Below, in pieces: positions 53,860 through 64,000 of a stretch of 64,000 nucleotides of DNA. The position numbers were made by a program, and so were the translations under genes. Numbering within the stretch: the first letter of the stretch is position 1; each line of letters opens with the position of its first letter. This stretch comes from Sabethes cyaneus (Eukaryota > Arthropoda > Insecta > Diptera > Culicidae). The stretch is from the NCBI RefSeq assembly GCF_943734655.1, contig NC_071354.1:195732911-195796910 (forward strand). Direction: 5' to 3'. The notes beneath the pieces are model-generated. The model was not told the origin of the DNA. It worked only from the letters and a program-made list of their open reading frames with translations, and ran no database searches.

Positions 53860-56800
53860 GTAAATGTGCATAAAACGTATAAATTTACAGAGATTGTAAA
53901 ACATGTTATTCATGTTATGTTAAGTAGTTGATTGGAAATCTAAACATCCCAAATGTTTTTTATCAACTAAGATTTTTTAGCAAATCACCGAAATGAGATT
54001 TAGCTTAGATTCAAATCAAAACCAGCAAACCGTCACAGCCTGTATGGGCTATTTATCATCGAAACGGAAAAATAGCCTCACCGGAGCCTATCTGCATGAT
54101 AAACTGCCACCGACCATCCGTCGTCTTTTTGTGGCATCGTAACTCGCAAGATTTTACACCGGATTTCGCAGAGTCGTAAATTGGCCAATTGATAGGTTTT
54201 TTCCCGTCTTTCAGTTGTTTCCCATTCTCTGTCTCTTTCACTGTGTCTCTTATTGCTGTTCGAAACTATAGAGCAAAATTTATAGCTCGTAAAAATTATA
54301 ATTATTATTCGATATAATAACATTTAGCCCCTTCAAGGCCGCTCCAGGTGCAATCCCAGTTGCAATCCTGCTTCTCGCGATGACGCTGATGACGGTTGCA
54401 TTCAAGCTTTCATCTTACAAAATGGAGAAATCAACACCCGGAATGGAACATACCATTACATAAGGCTCTAATGTATGAGCATTGAGCATAACGATAATGG
54501 CAACGGCAACAATAACAGCAAAGCGCATGGCGAGACGATTTTTATAGGCCGAACCTGGAACCGGGTCCTTCATCCAGGGGTTTATAAACCGACTTGTATT
54601 TGTTTTCTTTACATGCCGTTTTTTGTCCTTCATTGCCTCGACGAACCGACGACGATGACGACTACGGCGAGCGGCAAGGATTCGGATGCGCATCAGCAGA
54701 AGCGGCAAAAGCTGTACCCAGATTTCACTGGAATCGAAGGGGCATTCATTTTTCGTTAATTTATTCATATTTTTGTCTGATCCTTTTCGTTGCCTTCGTG
54801 ACCGAGCAGCAGAAAAACATGCACATCGAGTGCCAGGATTCGGGAATACGGGGTGAAGCAGGAGAAGCAAGCCGGAGGAGGGATGCAATAATACCGATCG
54901 AAACAACAGGCGGCTATAAAAATGCAGCAAATGATCCCTCTCTCTCCGGCGGCGGCAACGCAACGGCAACGGATGATCCTTGTAGTTTTTTTCCCCCGGA
55001 GTATGAGATTGCAATGGCCGCCAACGGCGACTACTGAAACGTTTGTTAGGCTTTAATAAGTGCATTTTTTTGTGGAATGCCACAACGCAAAAACTTGTTG
55101 AACCGGCAGTGATTATTTCACCGAAATTAGGCCTCATTTGTTTCGAATTTTCGATAAGTTTTTGTTACTACCCCTTGCGGGATGCAAATTTTTACATGTA
55201 TTTACATTTTACATCCTAAATTATCATTTAAAAAGGAAATGTAGGAATAATTGGAAAAAATTCCACTCTCCAACGTCCTAGTCGAGATGCACTACTCTTG
55301 ATGGCAAGCAATAAAAATCTTTTACTTCCTGACAACAGCGGCTGATAGACATCCGTTGGAAATCCAACATCTGCCTAGAAATTAATTTTATCCCTCGATG
55401 CAACTTTCATGTACAGCCAATCCGCTAGTGTTGCACAGCAGCAGCAATTCTAATGACTAACAGATTTCAATATTGCACCCCCGCCCGCTTCCCTCACCCT
55501 GCTGGCACCAACCCCTAGCTGCCTAGCAGCTATCATTCAGCAGGAAAGCCTTCTTATCTAAACTCACCATTCGGTTGTGTTGGTTAACTCGAATGTGACA
55601 AATCTCTTAATCCTCTTCGCTCTGGCCGGCCGGTTCGACATTTCTGCACTCCCCCGTGGCGCTGGTGAGTCCTTAAAATAGCACCACACACAGACCGTGC
55701 TGCTGTCTACCGGCACACAAACACCACCAGCGGGAAAGTACTTCATCAATGCGAACCGAGATCCTCGAAGAAACAAACCCACAAAAGGGGGTAAGATAAT
55801 GCCTGAACCGGGATGTGTAGATCTTCGAGCCTTTCCGTTTTCTTGGTTCGACGATGCATTGTTCCGCTCTTCGTCTTGGTCGTCGTCGTCGTCGTCTTCA
55901 TCGTTGCCTTTGACGCTCACTTCGTTTTGCCGTAAGAAGATCGCTTTATTTGGCCATTCATTCAGCGGCTCTTTGTTGACTATAAATGAGCATTTATTCC
56001 TACCACAATAAACCAGGATGATGGCCAGAAATGAGGTGTGGGAGAAGGACGAGTCCGTGTAGAATACAGCACGTTCGACGTTACCTTACGATATGGTTTT
56101 GTCTATCGTGGATTGGAGTAGCACACTCCCGATTGAGTGACTGACGGATGGGTGGCGATGGCTCGAGCTAGATACAACACCCGGATTACAAATTCATTTT
56201 TTTTCCTTGTCGATATTCGTACGATACCTGAGCCTCTGAGCAGCAACGAGGCGAAAGGAGGAAACCAGTTGCTGCTGCAAGCCGTCGTCCGTCATTCAAT
56301 ACCGAGGAGAAGAAAGCGATGACCTTTTGAGCCTCTCGCAGTACACAACGAGAATTAGAGAATGGAGAGCTTTTTGATTAACGACAATTTTATAATGGAA
56401 ATCGTATTTGTACGTCCATAGTTTTGTCTCGCACAATAGGTGACTTCCTTCGGTGATATTGAGCTATCACCGAAAATGCCTGAATGCCCGAATAAATGGA
56501 ACCAGTGCAGCGCATTGAGACGGGAGTTTTGACAGATTACAACAATCGACGATTCCGGGGGCTAGGCACGGGGTGTTTGCTTCTGTGGTTAGCCCGGCTA
56601 GGTGGTGATTGATGGTATCAACTTGATTGCGCGATGATGCGATCAGTAAATTGAACCTAAGCTGTCTGAAGAACCCCGTTCATCCGAGGGTTAATCCAAG
56701 CTGATTGAAATGGATGTTGTATTCCGATAATTTATCTTATTAGCTACAATTTGTCTTTCTATGTCACTTTGATTTTTGTTTTTAATAAAAAGATGTAATC

Positions 56801-57477
56801 AAGGCAACTAAATTTGATGTTTCCCGACTTCAGACAAATGGATTATATAATCATGATATAAGATTTATTTCAGGTTACGCTGAATGCCGTGAAATGTAGC
56901 GCGATTTCAACCTATATGGCTAAATTTACTCCTATTCACTCGGGCAAAAATCGCAACTTTACATTGCACTGGCACAAAAAAAAATGCAACTGTCTATCTA
57001 CTAGTTAAACCGTTAGAGACGGATAAAATGGACATGAATTGTAGGACTAAATTGGTCAGTATTTTTTTAAATAATGAAATTTCCGGAATTTCTTACACTT
57101 TCCTACCAAAAATTCGACGAACGCGATTGGAAGCGGTGAAAAGTATACTCTACATACGGCATTGTGCTCCCATGAAGAAAGGTTGGCATAGCGACACTCG
57201 AAGGGTTACGTTGCCACGGGCATCGTCCAGAAACTAAAACTAAAAGCTGTAAAAAATATTTTCCGCATCCGACATTGTGCATCAGCGAAAAGAAACCTCA
57301 AGATGCTCAGTGGAAAACGATTCCAAAATTTCGATCCAAGTGGCTCAACGCTTCAAAAAAAGTTGGCAGGCAGATTCATCGCTGTTAGTAAAACGGATTG
57401 AATTGCCAATTGACGGGTAAAGTACGAATGCTCGTACGAATGGTTAGACTGGAATGATCAAAACTAGATGTGACATT
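53860..57477. other. Unique DNA; no supported gene
   Basis: 54000-56640 is GC-richer with GACGATGACGAC-type triplets (54645-54665) and a GTCGTCGTC run (55875-55900). A 240-codon minus-strand frame (54415-55137) and plus-strand frames of 147 and 94 codons overlap each other, a sign of compositional openness; none resembles a known family. 56640-57477 is AT-rich with no content recognised. Confidence 0.4.
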
Positions 57478-57678
57478 ATCTAATATAGGGTGTCGTGTGC
57501 TGATAGTTTAATTGTCAAAAACACTTGGGCGCAAGCTGAGAACTCTCTTGGGTTAGAATTCCACTCAGCTATTGAACTACGCAATATATTTTTGGCCCTA
57601 CATCGAAGTTTCGCAGTATCATCCAGTCTACCATTCTTCCTTACCAAAGCGCTCCTCCACCTTTAATAAAAAAAAAGA
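57478..57678 (+). mobile_element. tRNA-derived SINE (Feilai-like), copy 3
   Basis: TATCTAATATAGGGTGTC, TGATAGTTTAATTGTC (A-box-like), GGGTTAGAATTCCACTC (B-box-like), ATTGAACTACGCAATATA, TTTTTGGCC, then CTCCACCTTTAATAAAAAA as a poly-A-like end. The best preserved B-box of the three copies. Confidence 0.83.
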
Positions 57679-58503
57679 TTTACGTTGGACCGCGACATAG
57701 TCAAGGACAAGTAAAACAGAAAAAAATTAATTGGCAATGTTTCTAGCAATTGAAAAAGTTCTCTTCGCTTCTATCTAAGTCTGACGAATGGTTCCATAGC
57801 GACATCTTCTTCACCAACATTCGCAGATACCGCCTTTTGTCTATTATCAATCTCATTATTCACAATTAATCGCTATAAGATTTTGTCAGCTGCTTTAATT
57901 AAGGTACTTAGCTCACACAATTGCACTTAAAAAGATTAAAAGTTTCGATTATTTGTTCTACCGCTTCAAACTATTTATCAATCAATCATCATTTGGAATT
58001 TGGATAGTCCTTTCGAATCAAAAGTATTATTGTTTTGTCCATTCATCCTAACTGTCAATGGTGTATGTCGTTTGGTCACCTTCCATGGTTTTTATCACAT
58101 AAAATCTCATACCTTTTTGAGAAGTACAAAATCTATTAGCTATGTTCCATGAAATACAAGCAAATTTGTCGCCAAATATTATAAAACAAATACTCTGTAC
58201 ATCATGAATTTAAAAGGGCTCATAAATGCTCACCACACATTTCATTTTTTCATTTTCATTTTTTAGCTACTTTGGAGAGCAAACAACTATGCAAATCAGT
58301 GATGGGATCACGATAGTGCAAATAATTGGGTGATGTTATTCTCTCCAATTTACAGTGTCATTACAGTACAGAGTTTGTATCAGTAAAACAAAGCACGGCA
58401 GCCGCAAAACGTGCTCATGCCTATCAACAGATTACACTTTCATCTCAAGTTTACGTAGTTAGGCATACAACATATCAATTCGGGTCAAAAAAGGGAAGTG
58501 ACA
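57679..58503. other. AT-rich DNA; no gene
   Basis: No coding or RNA feature recognised. CAGTGATGGGATCAC at about 58298 resembles the end of the neighbouring hAT-like MITE and may be a solo remnant. Confidence 0.35.
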
Positions 58504-58511
58504 ACTAGGAA

Positions 58512-58903
58512 CAGTGATGGTTCGATCACTTTGACTCAATTTTGATTCATGTGACAGAACCGTTTCAGCCGAGCAAAATTTGGCAAAGTGACCTATGGAA
58601 CATTTGTAGAACTAATTATTATCTACAATTTTGCCGAATGAAGTTTTGCTGTATCTTTTGTATTTACGGCACTACAATGCTAGTACCTCTATAGTAACTA
58701 AATGAACGTTCATTTAGTCACTAATGAGTTACTAGCATCGTAGCGCCGTAACTACAAAAGATACAGCAAAACTTCATTCGGCAAAATTGTAGATAATGAT
58801 TAGTTCTACAAATGTCTCATATGTCACTTTGCCAAATTTTGCTCGGCTGAAACGGTACTGTCAAATGAATCAAAATTGAGTCAAAGTGATCGAACCATCC
58901 CTG
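58512..58903. mobile_element. Palindromic hAT-like MITE (392 bp)
   Basis: Perfect 8-bp duplication ACTAGGAA (58504-58511 and 58904-58911). Ends CAGTGATGGTTCGATCAC and, inverted, CAGGGATGGTTCGATCAC. Almost the whole element is one inverted repeat with ~185-bp arms (for instance CTACAATTTTGCCGAATG and its mirror) around ATGAACGTTCAT. A transcript would fold into a long hairpin. No coding. Confidence 0.96.
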
Positions 58904-58911
58904 ACTAGGAA

Positions 58912-59873
58912 GAAGCGTCCAACGTAACTCCAGCAATCCAGCTATCTAGCGCCTCCACGTGGCCATAGCTGGAAATACTCCAATTTTTATGATTGAGTAG
59001 CCAAGCTAGGATGTGTGGCGTCGTGTGGTTTTCAGTTCCTGATTTTACAACTGTAGTTTTAGACAACCGTTGAACCACACGATTTTTTTAAGTGTTATAT
59101 TATTTAAAGTAAATTTTTTGGTAGTTGATTTCTTTAATCTATTTTCAAAGAGCGAAATAAAGCGATATGTCCTTGGTCAAATGCAGCCTGGCTTCTGATC
59201 TAAATGCCATTCAAGTTCATCCCAGAAGCTCTGGAGTATCACTTGACCTTTATTAGCAAAGATACTCTCAGCGATTGACTTTTACTAATGGAATAAAGCA
59301 GAATGCCGTTGAAAACCAAATTTACTTTTGCCATAAAATTTTGAAGCGTATGGAAGTAAACGGCTCTTCAAAACGTTGAAAAACATCCCCAAACCATTAC
59401 TTTTATCATGTTTCACAATCTCTGAACAGTAACTTTTTTCCTTTGAAATGTCAGATAACTTTACTGCATAGAAGCAAGAATTTCCCTGGTTGTGGAATTC
59501 TTGCTGCAAACTCAGTGTTTCGCCAGAAAACAAATATTCGCTCAGGCTGAAAAAAATTCTATGTGCGATCTGCGGAAGTGTGCGAATGCGTCAGCCGTCA
59601 GTCAACGGACAAATCTACAAAGATAAATGCTTCCAAAATACCGTGTCTTACTTAAGTTTTCATAAAGACCCGATAGTGTTTTGACCGGATTTGAAATCCC
59701 ACTATCACTATTCCCGGCCTATCTCAGGCTGCCACAAAAACAATCATGTTGTTTTCGTACCAAAATAAGATACTCTCCGCAACTTCGCCTGTTACCTGAG
59801 CTGAAATTACGACATTTTTTTTATTAAGGTTAAGAGATTTATTAAAAACTACAAAAAATATTTTTGACACAAT
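58912..59873. other. AT-rich DNA; no recognised gene
   Basis: Short frames only (82 codons minus strand at 59285-59533, 64 codons plus strand at 59490-59684), without family resemblance. Confidence 0.35.
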
Positions 59874-59875
59874 TA

Positions 59876-60815
59876 GAGTAAGGAGGGGTAAAAGTGCGAT
59901 TCAATGATTTATCGGTGCAGATTCCGAGTAAATATTCTATATTGGCATGGATGGGTGACTACTTTGACAGCTTGAATCTAACGTAAACTTTGGTTGCTTA
60001 CGAAGCACAGTTGCTGAGTTATGTGCAAATGTTATTTTGGGTCAGTTTTGATGTAATTTTTCGTTATACGGCAAATACGATATCAACAGCAGGATATTAC
60101 TTATTGAAAATTTGTAGCAGCGTTTTACATCACTCACATATTTGTTTTGAAAATACGGCGAAAATAATTTACAAAATATATTTCGTTTTTCCGTAATTAA
60201 ATCTAACCCCGCCAAGCGCCTAGCGGGGTAAAAGTTCGATTCACGGATGGGGCAAAAGTGCGATTCATGGACGAGGCAAAAATGTATAGCTAATTATATA
60301 CAGCTTTAGGCACTATGTTACAGATACTAGAAATGAAAAATCTGCAGAAAACTGTGTGCTCTACAGATGTTGGCCGAAGAAAAACAATGTGTTTCCGCTG
60401 ATGAAACAAAAAACAAACGTTTGGAAAAGTTTCGACCTAGCGGAGGCTGCAATACATTAGCGCAAAATAGAAAAAGTGCAAATTGAGAATATTCCTTACC
60501 GAAACATAACACAGATTGAAGATAATATGGTTTTGTTAGCTACTGCTGGGCTAATTTCATGGATTCTAGCTTCGAACTTTTGCCCCGCGGTATTCGCACT
60601 TTTGCCCCGCTTGTGGGGTAAAAGTGCGAATCTGCACTTGATCAGAAGAAAGAAGAATTTATTTTGCAAAACACTATTACCGCAGATGATTTATAGTTGA
60701 ATGTGAAGACATTGAGTTACTGCATCACTATAAAATATATTATGTTGTTGTCCTTTTTATATCTCACGAAAATTGATAACAACTTCAAACATCGCACTTA
60801 TGCCCCGCCCTACTC
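59876..60815. mobile_element. TA-flanked TIR element with 'GGGGTAAAAGTGCGA' phrase repeats
   Basis: Ends GAGTAAGGAGGGGTAAAAG and, inverted, GAGTAGGGCGGGGCATAAG, each continuing TGCGAT. TA flanks at 59874-59875 and 60816-60817. The phrase recurs at about 60223, 60249, 60271, 60578 (inverted), 60600 (inverted) and 60616. AT-rich interior; a 68-codon frame at 59990-60196 is not recognisable as a transposase. Non-autonomous, probably of the Tc1/mariner/pogo group. Confidence 0.85.
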
Positions 60816-60817
60816 TA

Positions 60818-61880
60818 TATAATTCTAAGAATTTCGCAGTGCCACCATGCATTCATTCTTGTTGTCGGAACTGTTAGTTTGATCAATGACATAACTTCCA
60901 TTTTTTACTTTCAAATCACAAAAAATCAAGAAATTATAGCACAGAAGCTGTAGCTCTGACCTCTGAGACACATTATTTATCGGTCTTCTTCTTTTTCTTT
61001 AATAGTTTAGCTCGTGCCGTGCTCAGTCATACCTCAAATTGTACTGCAGAACGAATGCGTTCTGATCTTCTCACACGGGAGAACAGCCGTGTAAATTTGT
61101 CGGGAGGGTCTTATTCGCACTTGCCGTTTGGACACTGGTTATTTTTCGCGGACCGTGTAATGCTACGTAGCTCAGGAGCTAAGCGTGGCTTATCTCGACG
61201 CGATAGCGATTGAACTGATCGATACTGTAGCAGATGCCGAGGTTCGCAGGTAATGCGTATATTGAGTAACCGATTATGGGTGAGTGACTTCTGTGATAAC
61301 AGATCAGTCTCTCAGCGAAACGATGATGGATCCATTTGATGATGATCATTGTAGCGGATGACGGGTTCTGGTGGGGATTTGCCGTCTGATAGCGAACAAC
61401 TGCAAAACAGTCAGTTGACTGACAATCACCATACTAACGAAAAGCAACCGCGCTATCGTATGAATCAACACTACAAAAAAACAAACACTATATGTGCATG
61501 GAAGAAGTCGATCGGACACCGTCCGACACAAACGAACATTTTGCTTACGTCGGACCAACAAACTTCTACTGTGAGTAAGCCGATTTGGAGATAAAAAGAG
61601 AAACGAAGTCAGTTTGCAGTTTACATTTATCAAGGCCACATTCTTGAGACGCCACATGGATTGTGGGTCTTCGCTCGCGGCAGATTGGCTGGATTCAAAA
61701 AACAATCAAATGATCGTTTTCGAAGCGCAAGTTGAATACAGAAAGCGTACGCATTAACGCAGTCACAGCCAACTTGCGATCCCTTTTCAATCCCTGCAAC
61801 TAGCACGTTTGGCCTTTGTATTCCTGTTGCCGGTGGGGTTCCTGAAGAGAACACACTATCGTCCGGCATCCTCGGGAAAT
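60818..61880. other. Mixed DNA; no supported gene
   Basis: 60960-61620 is GC-richer with overlapping short frames (64 and 78 codons plus, 119 minus). The 78-codon plus frame is rich in Q, N, T and S and could be a retrotransposon ORF1 scrap, but no zinc knuckle or other motif confirms this. Confidence 0.3.
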
Positions 61881-61884
61881 GGTA

Positions 61885-62205
61885 GCCAACCCATTCGAAC
61901 TTACCAGTTGGTTTCGAGGCATGACGCTGGTCTTAGAATAACCGGTCCTCGCATATTTGAAACTCGACCGGGAGAGGGTTTAGGAATCAATAGCACCGCA
62001 AGTGTCCAGTAATGATCTGGGGATGTTCCAATTTACTGGATAAATTTATTAATGGACCAATACCTGTAGGCTGAGATCTGAGAAATTGCAATGCTGACAC
62101 ACTCGGAATGGGAAAGGCCGTTAAAGCGGTAGTTTATGCAAGATAATGAACCTAAACATACTGCCCGATCGATCAAAAATGGTTTGAAGACAATAAGTTA
62201 CACTC
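61885..62205 (+). pseudogene. Tc1-like transposase fragment
   Basis: The plus strand reads IFETRPGEGLGI, then VMIWGCSNLLD (the SVMVWGCFS block), and later FMQDNEPKHTARSIKNGLKT (the QQDNDPKHTA block with the second catalytic Asp). Block order and spacing are those of Tc1-type transposases. Stops and frame slips separate the blocks. The third catalytic residue is missing because the fragment runs into a 'CGCGTAAA' repeat module. Confidence 0.8.
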
Positions 62206-62285
62206 AAGTCGCTTTTTACGCGAAGGATACCGCGTAAATCAAAATCATGTGAAAAAACCGCGTAAATTCAAAACAACAAAATATT
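62195..62285 (+). repeat. 'CGCGTAAA' repeat module
   Basis: TTTTTACGCGAAGGATACC, CGCGTAAATCAAAATC and CCGCGTAAATTCAAAAC, collinear with the modules at 51079 and 52139. It truncates the Tc1-like fragment. Confidence 0.65.
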
Positions 62286-62452
62286 AACAAAAAGAAGAGA
62301 TGGAGAGCTAACACATACATACTCTCATTTCTCTCTGAGCTCGTTTGTTTTTGAGCATAAGGGCCGCGAAAAAATTCCAAAATTTCAGTTGCCATCCATT
62401 ATTTTCAATTGCCCAACACCGGATGGACAAAAACTTTATAAAATATTTGTAA

Positions 62453-63729
62453 CTAGCTGATTGCACGATCTCACTCGGGCCCCTTTGTCACTCAGTCACT
62501 TGTACGTCTGTTTTTGTAACGAAAACTCTCATAATGCAAGAAACAAAACCCTTTTTTCATTTGAATACGTCTACTCCCTTTGTCAGTTCCTTTCATGTTG
62601 TCCCTCAGCCACTTTTAAATCTATCTTCTTCTCGGTAATCCCTATAAATGGATACAAAGCCTTTTTACGTTATTTAACCTCCCCTATTTTAATGCCACCC
62701 TATTCTCCCTTTCAGAAATAAAACAACTTTTACAACTGCAATCGTTCCAAATGCAAGAGAAACGCACCCCTTTACCCGTTTGAACCTTTCTCTTCCCTTG
62801 AAAGAGACCGTCTTCCTCTTTTATCAACCCCCCGGGGCTGATTTTTTTATGTCAAAAAACATGTGTTTGACAAACAACGTTTGATGAAGAACAGTCCAGA
62901 AGCTCCGGAGCTATGGCGGAACCTACATTCATACTCACGTTCCTCGTATCCCTACATGTCGGTTCCTTCCCAGACAGGTCCACCTTCTGTCACGTAGCTA
63001 ATTATGCATCGGTATGCTCAATGAAAATCACTATAATGGAAACGAATCAAAGGTTTATTTACCATATATTCCTCCTCGGTGGAATCCTCCTTTTTTCTCG
63101 AAGTCAGTTGTACAACTACAATCGATTTAAATGCAAGAGAAACGCAACCCCTTTTACTTATTTAGATCTCTCCCCTCGTTAGGTATTCCCCCCTTTTGTC
63201 AACTTCCCTGTGCTTGTTTCCTAATGTCAAGGAACATTTGAGCCAAGTTTGATAAATAATTGTCCAGGCATTTCGGAGTTATGGCCTTCCCCCTGTTATG
63301 AGCCACCCCCCCCCCCTGTTATGACCCCCTTTCTGTTATTAGCCCCTCTCTTTTATCAACCCCCTGAGTTCTGATTACCATGCCAAGGGCCAATGCCAAG
63401 GAACATGTGTGCCAAGTTTAAGGAAGAATCGTCCTGGTGTTTGGCAGTTATGGTCTCCCCTCTTTTTATGAACCCCCATCCCCCTCCCTTCTTGTCAACC
63501 CTTTAGTGCTGATTCCCTTATGCCAAGAAACATGTATACCAAGTTTGGTGAAGAACCATCCAGGCATTTCGGAGTTATGGACCCCCCTCATATCAACCTC
63601 GCAGTGCTGATTCTCTTGTATCAAGGAACAAGTGTGCCAAGTTTGGTGGAGATCGACCAAGGCGTTCTTGTGTTATGATGGAACATACAAACATACAAAC
63701 ATATTCACACTCACTTTTATATATATAGA
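62453..63729 (-). mobile_element. Non-autonomous Helitron with internal paragraph repeats (1.28 kb)
   Basis: Read on the minus strand it begins TCTATATATATAAAAGTGAG after an A and ends ATCAGCTAG before a T, with an imperfect hairpin (CCCGA...TCGTG) about 10 bp before the end. The interior has diverged tandem paragraphs, each with (plus-strand sense) CCAAGTTTGG, a C-rich segment, and TTCGGAGTTATGG (near 62910, 63272, 63443, 63571 and 63672). No Rep/helicase frame is present. A relative of its 5' part lies at 42350-42520. Confidence 0.72.
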
Positions 63730-64000
63730 TAGTAGATAGAAGATAGATAGATGGCCTTACTATACTTGGTAGCACTTTGTGGAAACGAACACGGAATTTT
63801 AATATTTGAATGAAAGATTTCAAACATGAACAGCTTTTTTACCGCTGCATGGAATTTCATTGTCAATATGTCGTTGGATAGAAACAATGTACAGTAGTTT
63901 TGTTATGTGATGATTGTAGCCATTACACAATTGTTAAACGGTCAAAATCAGGGATGGAAAATCAGCGATTTTGATCAAATATGTGTGCTATCGCCACACG
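63730..64000. other. AT-rich flank; no feature seen
   Basis: Short ATAG repeats up to about 63753, then ordinary AT-rich DNA to the window edge. Confidence 0.4.

Noticed and set aside
54415..55137. 240-codon minus-strand open frame
   Set aside because: Overlaps 94- and 147-codon frames on the opposite strand in GC-rich, triplet-containing DNA; no domain recognised.
61358..61594. Q/N/T-rich 78-codon frame as retrotransposon ORF1
   Set aside because: No zinc knuckle or other ORF1 motif and no neighbouring ORF2; resemblance too weak.

Overview
The window looks like repeat-dense, intergenic or intronic DNA from a culicine mosquito, most likely Aedes-like. This is inferred from the repeat families recognised by eye: an RTE-clade retrotransposon with a (TAAG)n tail, tRNA-derived SINEs resembling the Aedes Feilai type, PIF/Harbinger-like and hAT-like MITEs, several mariner/Tc1 (ITm) families, pogo-like MITEs and small Helitrons. 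No database search was run, so family names are recognition-level. No host protein-coding gene, tRNA, rRNA or CRISPR array can be supported. One short candidate host exon (33485-33704) is listed at low confidence.

Layout. 0.2-1.8 kb is a pyrimidine-only tract ending in (CT)n. 1.9-3.5 kb is a ~150-bp minisatellite array with an inverted terminal unit. 3.6-6.4 kb is GC-rich unique DNA. 7-10.6 kb holds an RTE scrap, a SINE, a hAT-like MITE and two mariner-type pseudogenes. 11.1-13.5 kb is a PIF/Harbinger-like TIR element carrying a non-LTR reverse transcriptase. 13.9-15.8 kb is an AT-rich dispersed repeat. 15.8-20.8 kb is mostly unique. 20.8-29.0 kb is a giant inverted (foldback) element. It contains a near-intact 3.3-kb RTE element, which is itself split by a 1.93-kb TIR element. 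29.9-31.9 kb stacks a TA-flanked TIR element, a foldback repeat and a mini-Helitron. 32-35 kb is unique. 35.5-43.1 kb is a graveyard of RT fragments, small MITEs and a pogo-like element. 43-47 kb is unique and GC-richer. 47.1-49.9 kb is a mariner inside another mariner, with a hAT-like MITE beside it. 51-52.5 kb is a purine-rich macro-repeat. 52.7-53.4 kb holds a mariner-type pseudogene and a MITE. 54-57.4 kb is unique. 57.5-63.7 kb holds a SINE, a palindromic hAT-like MITE, a TA-flanked phrase-repeat element, a Tc1 scrap and a 1.28-kb Helitron.

How the parts relate. Almost everything interpretable is transposon stratigraphy. The most informative stack is foldback element < RTE < TIR element. 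There the RTE reading frame is intact once the youngest insertion is discounted. A recurring design is seen in four apparently unrelated TIR elements (22387-24315, 30067-31015, 37312-38549, 59876-60815): each scatters one or more copies of its own short signature phrase through its interior. One of them retains a pipsqueak-type helix-turn-helix fragment, linking that design to pogo-like transposases. The GC-rich unique islands (about 3.9-6.0, 16.5-19.3, 32.6-34.3, 43.3-46.9 and 54.0-56.6 kb) are the places to look for host regulatory DNA or exons.
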